Source: UBA3263 sp964528425
GTDB taxonomy: Bacteria; Bacteroidota; Bacteroidia; Bacteroidales; Muribaculaceae
DNA: 31,789 bases
Direction of reading: 5' to 3'
Assembly: GCA_964528425.1 (NCBI GenBank)
Contig: CAZGTD010000020.1
Coordinates: 1-31,789 of the forward strand
The position numbers and the translations under genes are program-made. The stretch's first letter is position 1. The number at the start of each line of letters is the position of its first letter. Below the pieces are notes generated by a model. That model searched no databases. It was not told the origin of the DNA and saw only the letters and a list, made by a program, of their open reading frames with translations. Positions 7,441-16,007 of this stretch are shown here, in pieces.

Positions 7441-9873
7441 TCAGAGGTTCACAACTGTAATTCCGGCGCCACCCATCCTTACGTCCTCATCGGCAAATGA
7501 GCTGATGCCGCCAACTGTCGACAGATACTGGCGTATGGCCTGACGCAACGCACCGGTACCGGTGCCGTGGAGAATCCTCACCCTGCCTGCCGAAAACCGG
7601 ATTGCATCATCTATGAAATAGGTGACGGCTTGAATAGCCTCGTCGGCGCGCATGCCGCGAACGTCAATTTCCTGCTTGAAGTCAAGGCGTCGCGTATGGT
7701 GTTGGTCGGAAGTTGCCATGGCAACCTGCGTCGGTGCGTCGAGTTTTGGGCGTTGCATGGTGTGGCGCAGCCGGTCGAGTTTAACCGTTGTGCGCAGCAT
7801 TCCGAAGCTCACGGTGGCGTTCTTTCCTTGAATTTCCATAACCTGGCCCGGCGTTTCCTGTCCTTCGAGCTTAACGAAGTCTCCAACCTCAATGGGCTTG
7901 AGAGCCTCCGGGGCTTTGGTCTTTGGTTTCGGTTTTTTCGCCTTGGGTGCTTTGGCCAGCAGAGGATGCTCGGGCTCGGAGTTCTGAACCCGTTGCTGCT
8001 CGGCCTGAAGGTCGGCACGCAGGCGGCGCGTTTCGTCGCGGTCGGCCTGAGCACGGCGAATTTCGTGAATCGTGCGTTCAATTGCGGCATTCGAGCCTTC
8101 AACAATGCGGCGGGCCTGTTCCTTGGCGTCGGCCAAAATTTCGCGACGATGCGTTCTCAGGTCATCGGCCTGAGCTTCATAATTGGCAAGCACCGACTCG
8201 ATCTTTTTCTCCTTCTGGCGAATTGCCATGCGTTTGTTTTCCCAGTAGCGGCGGTCGCGTGCAATGTCGAGCAGATACTTGTCGAGATTAACGTAGTCGG
8301 AACCTACTATTTCCTTAGCCTTGTCAACAATCTCAGCCGGCAAGCCTATTTTACGGGCAATTTCTATGGCAAAGGATGAGCCAGCTGTGCCTACTATGAG
8401 TTTAAACATAGGCTCCATGCGCTGACGGTCGTAGAGCATTGAGCCGTTAATCAGCCCCGGCGTTTCTTCAGCCATCTGCTTGAGGTTCTGGTAGTGGGTG
8501 GTAATTACGCCCCACATTCCCAGGTCGGCAAAGCGCGCAAGGATTGCCTGGGCAATCGCTCCGCCTATGAGTGGTTCGGTTCCGCCGCCGAACTCATCGA
8601 TGAGCACCAATGTTGACTGATTTCCTGAGGCCATGAAGTTTTTCATATGGGTCAGATGCGATGAGTAGGTCGAAAGGTCGTTTTCAATGCTCTGGTCATC
8701 GCCTATGTCAACGAACAGGCTCTCAAAAAGGCCTACATGGCTATTCTCGTAGAGCGGCGGAAGCAGTCCGCATTGAGTCATGTATTGAACTATGCCGACT
8801 GTTTTCAGGGTAACGGATTTGCCGCCGGCATTTGGGCCGGAAACTATCAGCAGCCGGTGTTCGGGAGTCAGCTTAATGTCGAGCGGCACTATTTCCTTTC
8901 CCTGCGACCGCAGCGACTGAAGCAACCCCGGGTGGCATGCGTGGTACCACTCCATTTCCGGGTGAGCAGCAACGTGGGGGAGCCGTGCATCAATATCGCG
9001 CGCATACATTGCCTTTGCGTGAATGAAGTCAAGCTCGGCCGCAATGGTGCATGAATCGATAATCGACGGAATGAATGGCCTTAGCGATGAAGTAACGCTC
9101 ATCATTATCCTGACGATTTCGCGACGTTCATCAATCTGGAGTTCGCGAAGCCGGTTATTGGTCTGAACAACTTCGGCAGGCTCTATGAACAATGTTTTGC
9201 CCGAGGCCGACTCGTCGTGGACAATGCCCGATATCTTGCGTTTATACATGGGTGAAATCGGCAGAACCATGCGGCCGTCGCGGACGGAGGGAGTGGCATC
9301 GGCCTCGACATAGCCTTCGGCCACGGCACGGGCCAGAACCCGCCTCATTGTCGAAGCTATTGAGCCTTGGGCATGCGAGAGTTCGCGCCTTATGTCGGCC
9401 AACTCAGGCGATGCGGAGTCAAGCACATTACCGTAGTTGTCGATAACCCGGTCAATTATGCGAACCAGTTCCGGATAATCGCCCAAGGTGGAAGTTATGG
9501 ATGCAAGGCGCGGGTAGAGTTTAGATTGTTCTTCACCCTGAAAAAAGGCTACAATCTGTTTGAATGCGTTTAGTGTGTTACGGACAACGGCCAGGTCGTC
9601 GGCTGCAAGAAATGTGCCTTCGATGCGCACGGCCAGCAGCGGCCGGCGAATTTCGCCGATGCGTCCCAGCGGCAGCTCATCGTTGCCGGAGGTTATAATC
9701 GCGAGCATTTCAGCGGTAGCGTTCAGTGCCGACGAAACTGCCCCGAAGTCGTTGGAAAAAGCTATTGCCCGGGAGCTGAATTCGCGGCCTGACGCAGTTG
9801 CACACCTTTCGGCAACAGCATTACGAACAACCCCGAATCCAATTTTATTCTCAAAACTTTCCGGATAAATCAT
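7441..9873 (-). CDS. mutS2: MutS2 ATPase with C-terminal Smr domain
   Basis: MutS2 is a MutS-family ATPase without the mismatch-recognition domain. Reported roles are suppression of homologous recombination and rescue of collided ribosomes. The 810-residue protein has a MutS core/clamp region, Walker A GPNAGGKS near residue 345, and Walker B TLVLIDEFGGGTEP near residue 425. A long charged coiled coil spans about 540-650, a KOW-like segment (GDFVKLEGQETPGQVMEIQG) follows, and a complete Smr domain occupies about 731-810, with DVRGMRADEA and HGTGTGALR. The DEFGGGTEP form of Walker B is a mild departure from DELGAGTDP. It follows the small lipoprotein gene by 12 bp at the end of the long minus-strand run, and a hairpin closes it at 7389-7424. 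Confidence 0.95.
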   Translation of the reverse strand: MIYPESFENKIGFGVVRNAVAERCATASGREFSSRAIAFSNDFGAVSSALNATAEMLAIITSGNDELPLGRIGEIRRPLLAVRIEGTFLAADDLAVVRNTLNAFKQIVAFFQGEEQSKLYPRLASITSTLGDYPELVRIIDRVIDNYGNVLDSASPELADIRRELSHAQGSIASTMRRVLARAVAEGYVEADATPSVRDGRMVLPISPMYKRKISGIVHDESASGKTLFIEPAEVVQTNNRLRELQIDERREIVRIMMSVTSSLRPFIPSIIDSCTIAAELDFIHAKAMYARDIDARLPHVAAHPEMEWYHACHPGLLQSLRSQGKEIVPLDIKLTPEHRLLIVSGPNAGGKSVTLKTVGIVQYMTQCGLLPPLYENSHVGLFESLFVDIGDDQSIENDLSTYSSHLTHMKNFMASGNQSTLVLIDEFGGGTEPLIGGAIAQAILARFADLGMWGVITTHYQNLKQMAEETPGLINGSMLYDRQRMEPMFKLIVGTAGSSFAIEIARKIGLPAEIVDKAKEIVGSDYVNLDKYLLDIARDRRYWENKRMAIRQKEKKIESVLANYEAQADDLRTHRREILADAKEQARRIVEGSNAAIERTIHEIRRAQADRDETRRLRADLQAEQQRVQNSEPEHPLLAKAPKAKKPKPKTKAPEALKPIEVGDFVKLEGQETPGQVMEIQGKNATVSFGMLRTTVKLDRLRHTMQRPKLDAPTQVAMATSDQHHTRRLDFKQEIDVRGMRADEAIQAVTYFIDDAIRFSAGRVRILHGTGTGALRQAIRQYLSTVGGISSFADEDVRMGGAGITVVNL

Positions 9874-9885
9874 AAATTATATGAC

Positions 9886-10191
9886 TTATAAAACTTTTAA
9901 AGCCAGATTCTTGTCGGTGGCCGAAAGCTGGGTGCGAAATGCGTTTATGTAGGCGTTGGCCGATATGGTGTCGCCCCGGCTGCGAAGTTTCCATTCCCGC
10001 GATTTAACTGCAAGGAGCGCCGCGTGGAGGTCGCTGTCGGCAGTGTAGTTGGCACGGCAAAGGGCAACTGCATCCGCTTTGCCCTGTTCGCAGGCATCGC
10101 GCGATTGTTCGGGGAGCGCACCGCTATTGCTGCAGGCTACCGCTGCTAATGCTAAAATTATGAGAGAGAGAAGCTTATTCATATAATTCAT
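9886..10191 (-). CDS. Small predicted lipoprotein of unknown function
   Basis: A 101-residue protein begins with a lipoprotein signal: MNKLLSLIILALAAVAC, with the lipobox cysteine at residue 20. It should therefore be lipid-anchored in the periplasm or outer membrane. The mature part has two more cysteines (34 and 45, in DACEQGKADAVALC) that could form a disulfide, and is otherwise a short charged helical sequence. I recognise no family. It overlaps the end of ispH by 17 bp (8 bp if Met4 is used), so translation is probably coupled, and it precedes mutS2 by 12 bp. Confidence 0.75.
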   Translation of the reverse strand: MNYMNKLLSLIILALAAVACSNSGALPEQSRDACEQGKADAVALCRANYTADSDLHAALLAVKSREWKLRSRGDTISANAYINAFRTQLSATDKNLALKVL

Positions 10192-11041
10192 TTATTTTAT
10201 CGCGCACTTGCTCCATGAGCCAGCGCGGTGTGGATGTTGCCCCGCAAATACCAATAGATTTGGCACCGTCGATTACTTCGCGCGACAATTCAGCTGCAGA
10301 TGACAGGAATATGGTTCGCGGGTTTTCAGCCCGGCAACGTTCAAATAGAAAATGACCGTTGGAACTTTTGCGCCCCGCAACGAACAAAATAATGTCGTGA
10401 CTACGGGCAAACTCGCGCAATTTATCTACGCGGTTGGCAACCGAACGGCAAATAGTGTCGAAGCTGCTGAACTCTACTCCGGGGTTCATGCGCCGGGCCA
10501 GGTGGTCGCTTATCTGGCGCAGTCCATCGAGACTTTTGGTTGTCTGGGAGTATAGCAGGGTGGGGCGCGAGGGGTCTACGGAGTTCAGGTCGTCGGGAGT
10601 TTCAACAACCTTGGCGTTGCCGTCGGTCTGTCCTAATAGACCGTTGACTTCGGCGTGGCCGTGTTTCCCGAAAATAACAATCTGAGGGTGGAGCGGAGAG
10701 TCGTAGGCCGCTTTTATGCGCTGCTGCAGCCGCAAAACAACCGGGCAGGTGGCATCGATGATTTCAATGTTGTTGCAACGGGCGGTTTCGTATGTCGACG
10801 GGGGTTCGCCATGAGCCCGTAAGAGAACTTTTACGCCTTTCAGACCCGCCATTTGCTCGTGGCTTATGGTTTCAAGGCCCATGCTGCGAAGGCGGTCTAC
10901 TTCGTCGGAGTTATGAACAATGTCGCCCAGACAATAAAGGCGGCCGGAACGCTGCAGTTCTTCTTCGGCCATGGAAATCGCACGGGTAACGCCGAAGCAG
11001 AACCCGCTATCGGCATCAATCTCGACTCGCGGCTTGTTCAT
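10175..11041 (-). CDS. ispH: 4-hydroxy-3-methylbut-2-enyl diphosphate reductase
   Basis: IspH (LytB) makes IPP and DMAPP from HMBPP in the last step of the MEP pathway. It uses a [4Fe-4S] cluster. The three cluster cysteines are visible as SGFCFGV (Cys15), DATCP (Cys99) and DTICRSVANR (Cys198), matching Cys12, 96 and 197 of E. coli. Other motifs are GDIVHN, RAHGEPP, FGKHGHAEVNG, VAGRKSSNG and a C-terminal GATSTP. The length, 288 residues, is normal. Its start overlaps the cmk end by 26 bp, and its end overlaps the lipoprotein gene. Its pathway partner ispG is in the first operon of the window. Confidence 0.97.
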   Translation of the reverse strand: MNKPRVEIDADSGFCFGVTRAISMAEEELQRSGRLYCLGDIVHNSDEVDRLRSMGLETISHEQMAGLKGVKVLLRAHGEPPSTYETARCNNIEIIDATCPVVLRLQQRIKAAYDSPLHPQIVIFGKHGHAEVNGLLGQTDGNAKVVETPDDLNSVDPSRPTLLYSQTTKSLDGLRQISDHLARRMNPGVEFSSFDTICRSVANRVDKLREFARSHDIILFVAGRKSSNGHFLFERCRAENPRTIFLSSAAELSREVIDGAKSIGICGATSTPRWLMEQVRDKINELYE

Positions 11042-11717
11042 ATTGCTCGATGAGCCAGGCGTTCTGCTGGTCGATAGTCATATTTGAGTTGTCGAGGTCT
11101 ATGGCATCGTCGGCACGTCGCAATGGACTTTCAGCGCGGGTGGTGTCAATCAGGTCGCGGTGCTCAACATTGGCTAATACCTCTTCAAAAGTAGTTTTTT
11201 CGCCCTTTTCGGTCAGCTCTTTGAAGCGGCGTCGGGCGCGCACCTCGGCCGGGGCATTGCAGAATATTTTTAGTTCGGCCTGCGGAAAAACTGTGGTGCC
11301 GATGTCCCGGCCATCCATAACGATTCCTTTTTCTTCTCCGTAGACCCGCTGGCGCTCAACAAGGTCACGGCGCACTGCGGGGATTGCCGCAATCGTGCTT
11401 ACGCTCGCGCTGACCTCCATAGTTCTGATTTGATCTTCAACGTCGTTGCCGTTCAGCATGGTTCTTTGTCCTGCGGGTGAAACGGCGAAATCGATGGTCG
11501 TTGAGGCCAAGGCGTTGATAAGAGCTTCTTCGTTGACGGAGCCATCGGACAAAAAGCCGCGTTGCATTGCCAGCAAAGTAACGGCCCGATACATTGCTCC
11601 GGTGTCGACGTAGCGATAGCCTATTTTTCTCGCGAGAGCTTTTGCCATAGTGCTTTTGCCGGTCGATGAATAGCCGTCGATGGCAATAATTATGGGTTTC
11701 AACGGTTTAGAACTCAT
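11016..11717 (-). CDS. cmk: Cytidylate kinase
   Basis: Cmk phosphorylates CMP and dCMP to the diphosphates in nucleotide salvage. The 233-residue protein has the P-loop GYSSTGKS at 15-22, where the Ser/Tyr version is usual in Bacteroidetes. It is followed by YRYVDTGAMYRAVTLLA, the nucleotide-binding VMDGRDIGTTVFP, and a C-terminal DDAIDLDNSNMT. It overlaps porQ by 11 bp and ispH by 26 bp, so the three are probably translated from one message. porQ next to cmk is a recurring Bacteroidetes arrangement. Confidence 0.96.
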   Translation of the reverse strand: MSSKPLKPIIIAIDGYSSTGKSTMAKALARKIGYRYVDTGAMYRAVTLLAMQRGFLSDGSVNEEALINALASTTIDFAVSPAGQRTMLNGNDVEDQIRTMEVSASVSTIAAIPAVRRDLVERQRVYGEEKGIVMDGRDIGTTVFPQAELKIFCNAPAEVRARRRFKELTEKGEKTTFEEVLANVEHRDLIDTTRAESPLRRADDAIDLDNSNMTIDQQNAWLIEQYEQAASRD

Positions 11718-12720
11718 ATAGATTGGTGGTCAGATTGATCATGAAAGTTGCGGCGCTTTTGTGGGGCTGCGCAAACGCTATTCCAACTCCGAAATATCGA
11801 ACTTTTAGTCCGGCGCCAATGGAGAAGCCCGACAGAAAATTACGATGGTAGGTCGACATGTCGGTGCGCATCTTGTGGTTGTAGGCAAGGTCGAGATAGA
11901 ACCTGTCGGTCGGTTTCCATTCGAGCCCGAAAATGAAGTGGCGGAAAAGATTGCTGCCGAAATTATCCACTTTCTCCGCTCCGGTATCGGTTGATGTGTG
12001 GCGCCAGTAGGGAAGGTGCCACTTGGTTAGGTTCCATGCGGTTATGTTCAGGTATAGGGGCGAATTGCCGATGGATTTTGTCCATCCTAACCTTACATCA
12101 ATGGGAAGCTTGTCGGCCTGGTCATTGAATTTCTTAACCTGACCGCCGAGGTTGCTGACCGTAAGGGCCAGCGAGGAATCATATTCGGGGTCGAAATAAT
12201 TTATGCCGAGGTCTGTGGCTATGGCCAAGGCGCTGTAACCGGCATAATTGCTGTAGAGAAAACGAATTGTTGCTCCGCCGCGCCATTTTGAACCGAGATT
12301 ATGGGCATAGGTGGCGCTGAAGGCCATATCCATCGGTGAGGTCGAGCCGGTTACCGTGCCGTCGGGTAGGGCGGTTTTGATTGAACCGTAGCCGAAGTAG
12401 TGAATGCCTGCGCTCCATGCTCCGTTTTGGCCGGCGGCATGGGCGAATTTTGCCGATGCAAAGTTCGAGCCTCCGAAATAGCGCATATAGCCGATGCCGA
12501 GATTGCGCGACATTTCGGGCCCGAGCAGGGCCGGGTTTTGGTCAGTGGTCATAACGTCGTCGCCGTCGACGGTTGAAATGTTTACTCCGCCGAGGCCGTA
12601 AATACGCGTTGAACCGCTGATGTCGAGAAAATTATATGCCGAGCGCCCTCCTGTCTGGGCGCTGAGTCCAAGCGCCGATGCCAGCAGAGACAGTAATATT
12701 ATCTGGAAACGTTTTTTCAC
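11707..12720 (-). CDS. porQ: Type IX secretion system protein PorQ
   Basis: PorQ is an outer-membrane beta-barrel protein of the type IX secretion system, linked with the attachment complex that anchors cargo to A-LPS. The 337-residue sequence begins with a signal peptide (MKKRFQIILLSLLASALGLSAQ). A typical PorQ N-terminus follows: YNFLDISGSTRIYGLGGVNIS and DQNPALLGPEM. Alternating aromatic and polar strands fill the rest, and the end is aromatic (NLYEF), as in outer-membrane barrels. It overlaps cmk and follows lpxB by 55 bp. Its presence implies a T9SS in this organism, in line with the T9SS-like tail of the LRR gene at 22648-24255. Confidence 0.9.
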   Translation of the reverse strand: MKKRFQIILLSLLASALGLSAQTGGRSAYNFLDISGSTRIYGLGGVNISTVDGDDVMTTDQNPALLGPEMSRNLGIGYMRYFGGSNFASAKFAHAAGQNGAWSAGIHYFGYGSIKTALPDGTVTGSTSPMDMAFSATYAHNLGSKWRGGATIRFLYSNYAGYSALAIATDLGINYFDPEYDSSLALTVSNLGGQVKKFNDQADKLPIDVRLGWTKSIGNSPLYLNITAWNLTKWHLPYWRHTSTDTGAEKVDNFGSNLFRHFIFGLEWKPTDRFYLDLAYNHKMRTDMSTYHRNFLSGFSIGAGLKVRYFGVGIAFAQPHKSAATFMINLTTNLYEF

Positions 12721-12775
12721 AATTTTATAACGGACTCAGCTCGTATTTATTGTTTCGGCAGAATGGAAACTTCAG

Positions 12776-13903
12776 TTAAATTGCTTTGAGGTCAGTCAGA
12801 AGCAATCGGGCGGCGGTGGCTGCGGCGTGGGTTGTGCCGAGAATTTCGCGTATGTCGGCATATCCCTGAATCTGTGCGTCGTGTCCTTTATGGCCCGGAA
12901 GCACGTTAATCAGATGTCGCAGAATCTCAATCGGAGTACATTTGTGTAACAGCAATTCCGCTACAACCTGCTTACGGGCAATAAGGTTTGGCAAGCTAAC
13001 GTAGGGAATTTTTAAAACCCGTGCCATTACTTCATACATGAGTCGCGAGCCGGTGTGGCGATAGCACACAACCTGGGGGACCGCGGCCAGAGCGGCTTCA
13101 AGCGAGGCTGTGCCTGAGGTGACTATTGCACCGGTTGCGCAGTGCATTAGTTCGGTTGTGGCATCGAAAATCACCGGGGTGTCGCCGCAGTCGTAGGCTG
13201 AAGGTTCAATTCCCGGCGCTCCGGCTATAACAGCCTGAAATTTCGAGCGAAGCACCCGCGCCGCTTCAAGCATAAGCGGCAGGTTGCGGCTGATTTCGCC
13301 CATGCGCGAGCCGGGAACTATGGCAATGATTGGTTTGGAAGGCAGGTTATAACGAGCGCGGAATTCATCGGCTGTAGGAGCGGTCTTAAGCCGGCGGTCA
13401 ATTTCTTCTACCGACGGATTGCCAACGTAAACACATCCGTTGTAGCCGTGGCTGCGGAAAAAGTCCGGCTCAAAGGGGAAGATGCCGAATACTCTCGTAC
13501 ATAGTTCCGCAATGGTTTTGGTGCGATATTCTTTCCAGGCCCATACCTTGGGCGAAATGTAGTAATAAACCGGAATTCCCAGACTTTTAGCTTCAGCTCC
13601 GACTTTAAGATTAAAAGAGGGGTAGTCGACTAATACCAATGCGTCGGGTCGCACTCGCTTCAGCAGAGCACGCGCAATGTCGAGATTGCGTTTAATCTTG
13701 GGAAGATGAGCAATAACGTCGCCGAACCCCATATAGGCCATGTCGCGATAATGTACTGCCGGTTTGCATTCCGCGGCCCGGGCCATAAGGTCACCACCGA
13801 GAAAAACGAATTTGCAGTCGGGGCGTAGGTTTCGCAGAGCGCCGATGAGTTCCGAAGCGTGGAGATCGCCGGATGCCTCGCCGGCACAAAGCATTATTGT
13901 CAT
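12776..13903 (-). CDS. lpxB: Lipid-A-disaccharide synthase
   Basis: LpxB condenses UDP-2,3-diacylglucosamine with lipid X to make the lipid A disaccharide, at the inner face of the cytoplasmic membrane. The 375-residue protein (GT19) opens with MLCAGEASGDLHASELIGAL. It carries YYISPKVWAWKE, GIFPFEPDFF, YVGNPSVEE, IVPGSRMGEISRN and SGTASLEAAL, all LpxB hallmarks. It overlaps the retropepsin-like gene upstream by 4 bp (13900-13903, ATGA type). The downstream enzyme LpxK is in the last operon of the window. Confidence 0.97.
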   Translation of the reverse strand: MTIMLCAGEASGDLHASELIGALRNLRPDCKFVFLGGDLMARAAECKPAVHYRDMAYMGFGDVIAHLPKIKRNLDIARALLKRVRPDALVLVDYPSFNLKVGAEAKSLGIPVYYYISPKVWAWKEYRTKTIAELCTRVFGIFPFEPDFFRSHGYNGCVYVGNPSVEEIDRRLKTAPTADEFRARYNLPSKPIIAIVPGSRMGEISRNLPLMLEAARVLRSKFQAVIAGAPGIEPSAYDCGDTPVIFDATTELMHCATGAIVTSGTASLEAALAAVPQVVCYRHTGSRLMYEVMARVLKIPYVSLPNLIARKQVVAELLLHKCTPIEILRHLINVLPGHKGHDAQIQGYADIREILGTTHAAATAARLLLTDLKAI

Positions 13904-14823
13904 TCTCTGGTTTTGTGAATCAGCAACTGACGCCCAGGAAGGTCAAGCACGAAATCCTGGTCGAAAAGATTTAGCGGATTAACAGTATAGGCGGCGGTAT
14001 GGATGGTGTCGGAATAGGCAACCTTTGAGTAACGGAGGCGGTTGCCGAAGTTTACGCGTCCGCGTTTTTGAATCAGCACGCCGGTTTCAGGGTCGGGGGT
14101 TACTTTTGTAGTTGCCAAAACGCTGTTTGCTGCGGGTTGAACTACTTCGTAATTTGCCATCTTGCCGGCACTTGCCAGGTAGTAGTCGCGCGGCGGGTCA
14201 TCGTTAACGGTCAGTGAAATCGTTGCGCGACCGGTGGAACCGACGTAGTTGCCCAGCGGCGATTCTTCAATCTTGATATCCGCTACCTTATGATAGCCTT
14301 TAGGAGCTTTTTTGTAGAAATTGATAGTGCCCTCAGGATAGAGGCGTTCAATTGCCATATCTGACATTAGGTCCATACCTAAAACGTTGGGCGTGCCGTT
14401 GGGGCGTACCAGAAGTTCAACGTCATGGATAATGAATGTAGAGTCGGGGAGTTCCGGGTTGAGGAAGGTGATGTCGACCTTGGCTTTCTTGGTATAGAAA
14501 TGGTAATGGCCGTTGGGGTCGGTGGTATAGATGAGGGTGTTGGAGAATTCAACTGGGAAGCCGAGTTCTTTCAAACGAAGAGCGTCATCGTAGGAAATAA
14601 ATGAATGGCGGGAACCAAGCGCAAAAGTTACGGTGTTTCCACTGGGTTGAACAATTGCGTTGTCCGGGTTAGATTGGAAAGAGCCGATCAGGTCGCTATC
14701 GGTTTCCATATAGTAAAATGAGGTGTTCAGTCGCGCAAGCTGCCAAACGGAATAGGAGTAGACTCCGGCTCCAACAAGAAGCAGTAGCAGCAGCGACAGC
14801 AGTATTTTTCTTTTCTTATCCAT
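13900..14823 (-). CDS. Membrane-anchored tandem retropepsin-like protein lacking catalytic Asp
   Basis: I do not know a named family for this 307-residue protein. Residues 7-27 form a signal anchor, so the rest should be periplasmic. The first half has the layout of a retropepsin-like domain: FALGSRHSFIS at 67-77 aligns with the flap-to-loop xxDTGASHSFIS motif, and VLGMDLM at 147-153 matches the ILGMDFL strand. The second half repeats it weakly: YYLASAGKMA at 214-223 and NLFDQDFVLDL at 285-295. At the DTG positions the residues are A-L-G and A-S-A, so both catalytic aspartates are missing. It overlaps lpxB by 4 bp and follows pldA by 82 bp with its own promoter (14832-14864). The function is unknown; a peptide-binding or scaffolding role would be inference. 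Confidence 0.75.
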   Translation of the reverse strand: MDKKRKILLSLLLLLLVGAGVYSYSVWQLARLNTSFYYMETDSDLIGSFQSNPDNAIVQPSGNTVTFALGSRHSFISYDDALRLKELGFPVEFSNTLIYTTDPNGHYHFYTKKAKVDITFLNPELPDSTFIIHDVELLVRPNGTPNVLGMDLMSDMAIERLYPEGTINFYKKAPKGYHKVADIKIEESPLGNYVGSTGRATISLTVNDDPPRDYYLASAGKMANYEVVQPAANSVLATTKVTPDPETGVLIQKRGRVNFGNRLRYSKVAYSDTIHTAAYTVNPLNLFDQDFVLDLPGRQLLIHKTRE

Positions 14824-14831
14824 TACGGGAA

Positions 14832-14864
14832 CAAAGTTACGAAAACTTTATTCCTTTCGGCAAA
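14832..14864 (-). promoter_or_regulatory. Promoter of the retropepsin-like / lpxB run
   Basis: Minus-strand TTTG (complement of 14861-14864) and TAACTTTG (complement of 14832-14839) are 21 nt apart. The start site would be near 14828, only about five bases before the ATG at 14823, so the message is nearly leaderless. Confidence 0.65.
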
Positions 14865-14905
14865 TTTCGTACACCTTTGAAACAATCTTTTAACGATTGT
14901 GGAAC

Positions 14906-15760
14906 TTAATATTCGCCGAAGAATGTTGGGCTGAGGCAGATGCCTACGCGTATTTGTGAATGGAATTCTTTGTAGGCGAGCAGGCCTTCGCCGTAGCCGT
15001 TATAGTATTGAAGGAATAGGTATTGGTTGTCGCGCGGGAATATGCGGTACTTAAAGTCAATCTGGACATTACAGTTAAATGGATTCCAGCCCTTGCGTTT
15101 TACCAGCAGGCACGAAACTCCGAAGCGGCGGCTATTGCTCATATAGTCAATAGAGGTTTGGAAGATGCCGGAATATTTAAGGATGTCGCGATTATATCCG
15201 CCGTCGACAATCGGAATCCAGAACTTGGTCGATACCATCAGGTTTTGGTCAATATATATATTGCCACCGAATGAGATTTTGTTCCATGAGCGCGATGCCA
15301 GCCCGTCGCGGCCATTACTTTCATGTTCGATAACAAGAAACGCCTTTCCGACATATCGGCCGGTGGATTCCGAGAAAAACGGTTTTGCGATGCCAATGCC
15401 GGGGTTGAAGTTAAGGTCAGTCATCGGCATAGAGTTGCGAAACACGTCCCAAAAGCATTTTTGGGTGTAAAAAAGATATAGATAGGTGTTCCAGGGGAGC
15501 GTCGACTTGGTTAGTTTCTGCTGAATTGAAATCTGGAATTTTACGTTGGAGTTATATTTGGTGGGTTTGTAGCCCAGGGCGGTTCCGACAATAAAGTAGT
15601 TATCTTTATAGAATGTAAAATAGGGGCCGCTGTCGAATGCCCGGCGCAGGGAGTCGGCGTCGAAACGCGCGATTGAGTCGCTCCTGGCAATAATCTGACC
15701 GGAGATGTGCATGACCGGCCCGAAGATAACGGCTAATATAAGCAATAGGCGTCGAATCAT
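14906..15760 (-). CDS. pldA: Outer membrane phospholipase A (OMPLA family)
   Basis: OMPLA is a 12-stranded outer-membrane barrel that hydrolyses phospholipids that reach the outer leaflet, usually as a Ca2+-dependent dimer. The 284-residue protein has a signal peptide (MIRRLLLILAVIFGPVMHISGQ). The catalytic segment EHESNGRDGLASRSWN places His146, Ser148 and Asn160 at exactly the spacing of E. coli His142, Ser144 and Asn156. The late motif LQYYNGYGEGLLAY corresponds to the family's YxGYGExL. It stands upstream of the retropepsin-like protein and lpxB, in a cluster of envelope genes. A full promoter lies at 15786-15819, and the gap to the next gene has a second promoter. Confidence 0.88.
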   Translation of the reverse strand: MIRRLLLILAVIFGPVMHISGQIIARSDSIARFDADSLRRAFDSGPYFTFYKDNYFIVGTALGYKPTKYNSNVKFQISIQQKLTKSTLPWNTYLYLFYTQKCFWDVFRNSMPMTDLNFNPGIGIAKPFFSESTGRYVGKAFLVIEHESNGRDGLASRSWNKISFGGNIYIDQNLMVSTKFWIPIVDGGYNRDILKYSGIFQTSIDYMSNSRRFGVSCLLVKRKGWNPFNCNVQIDFKYRIFPRDNQYLFLQYYNGYGEGLLAYKEFHSQIRVGICLSPTFFGEY

Positions 15761-15785
15761 ATAATGAAATGTGATTGATGGGACG

Positions 15786-15819
15786 CAAAGTTACATAAAT
15801 TTTTCCAATTTATTTCAAA
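15786..15819 (-). promoter_or_regulatory. Promoter of pldA
   Basis: Minus-strand TTTG (complement of 15816-15819), a 22-nt spacer and TAACTTTG (complement of 15786-15793). The start site would be near 15782, about 20 nt before the ATG at 15760. The rest of the gap 15820-15948 is AT-rich and I see no gene in it. Confidence 0.65.
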
Positions 15820-15948
15820 TTATAGTGGATTTAGTCGAGAATTTACATTCGTGTTAAATGGCTGTTACAATAGTGTTACGTTATCAACTTTTGTGAACCG
15901 GGCTGCGTTATGCTTTCAAAATAACGAAATAGTAGTAATAGTAGTAGA

Positions 15949-15983
15949 GAGACCCGGCCAGGAGCGATTCCCCGCCAGGTCTC
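15949..15983 (-). terminator. Terminator-like hairpin after the glycogen operon
   Basis: GAGACCCGGC (15949-15958) and GCCAGGTCTC (15974-15983) pair over 10 bp. The one mismatch becomes a U-G pair on the minus-strand RNA, which points to the GH57 operon as the strand served. The following bases are TACTAC-type repeats rather than a clean T run. A second small hairpin (16002-16023) spans the GH57 stop codon. Confidence 0.5.
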
Positions 15984-16007
15984 AAATATTTTAAGCAGTT
16001 AGGCTCT

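Noticed and set aside
9200..9873. MutS1 mismatch-repair protein
   Set aside because: No mismatch-recognition N-terminal domain (no FxE motif) and a complete Smr domain at the end identify MutS2.
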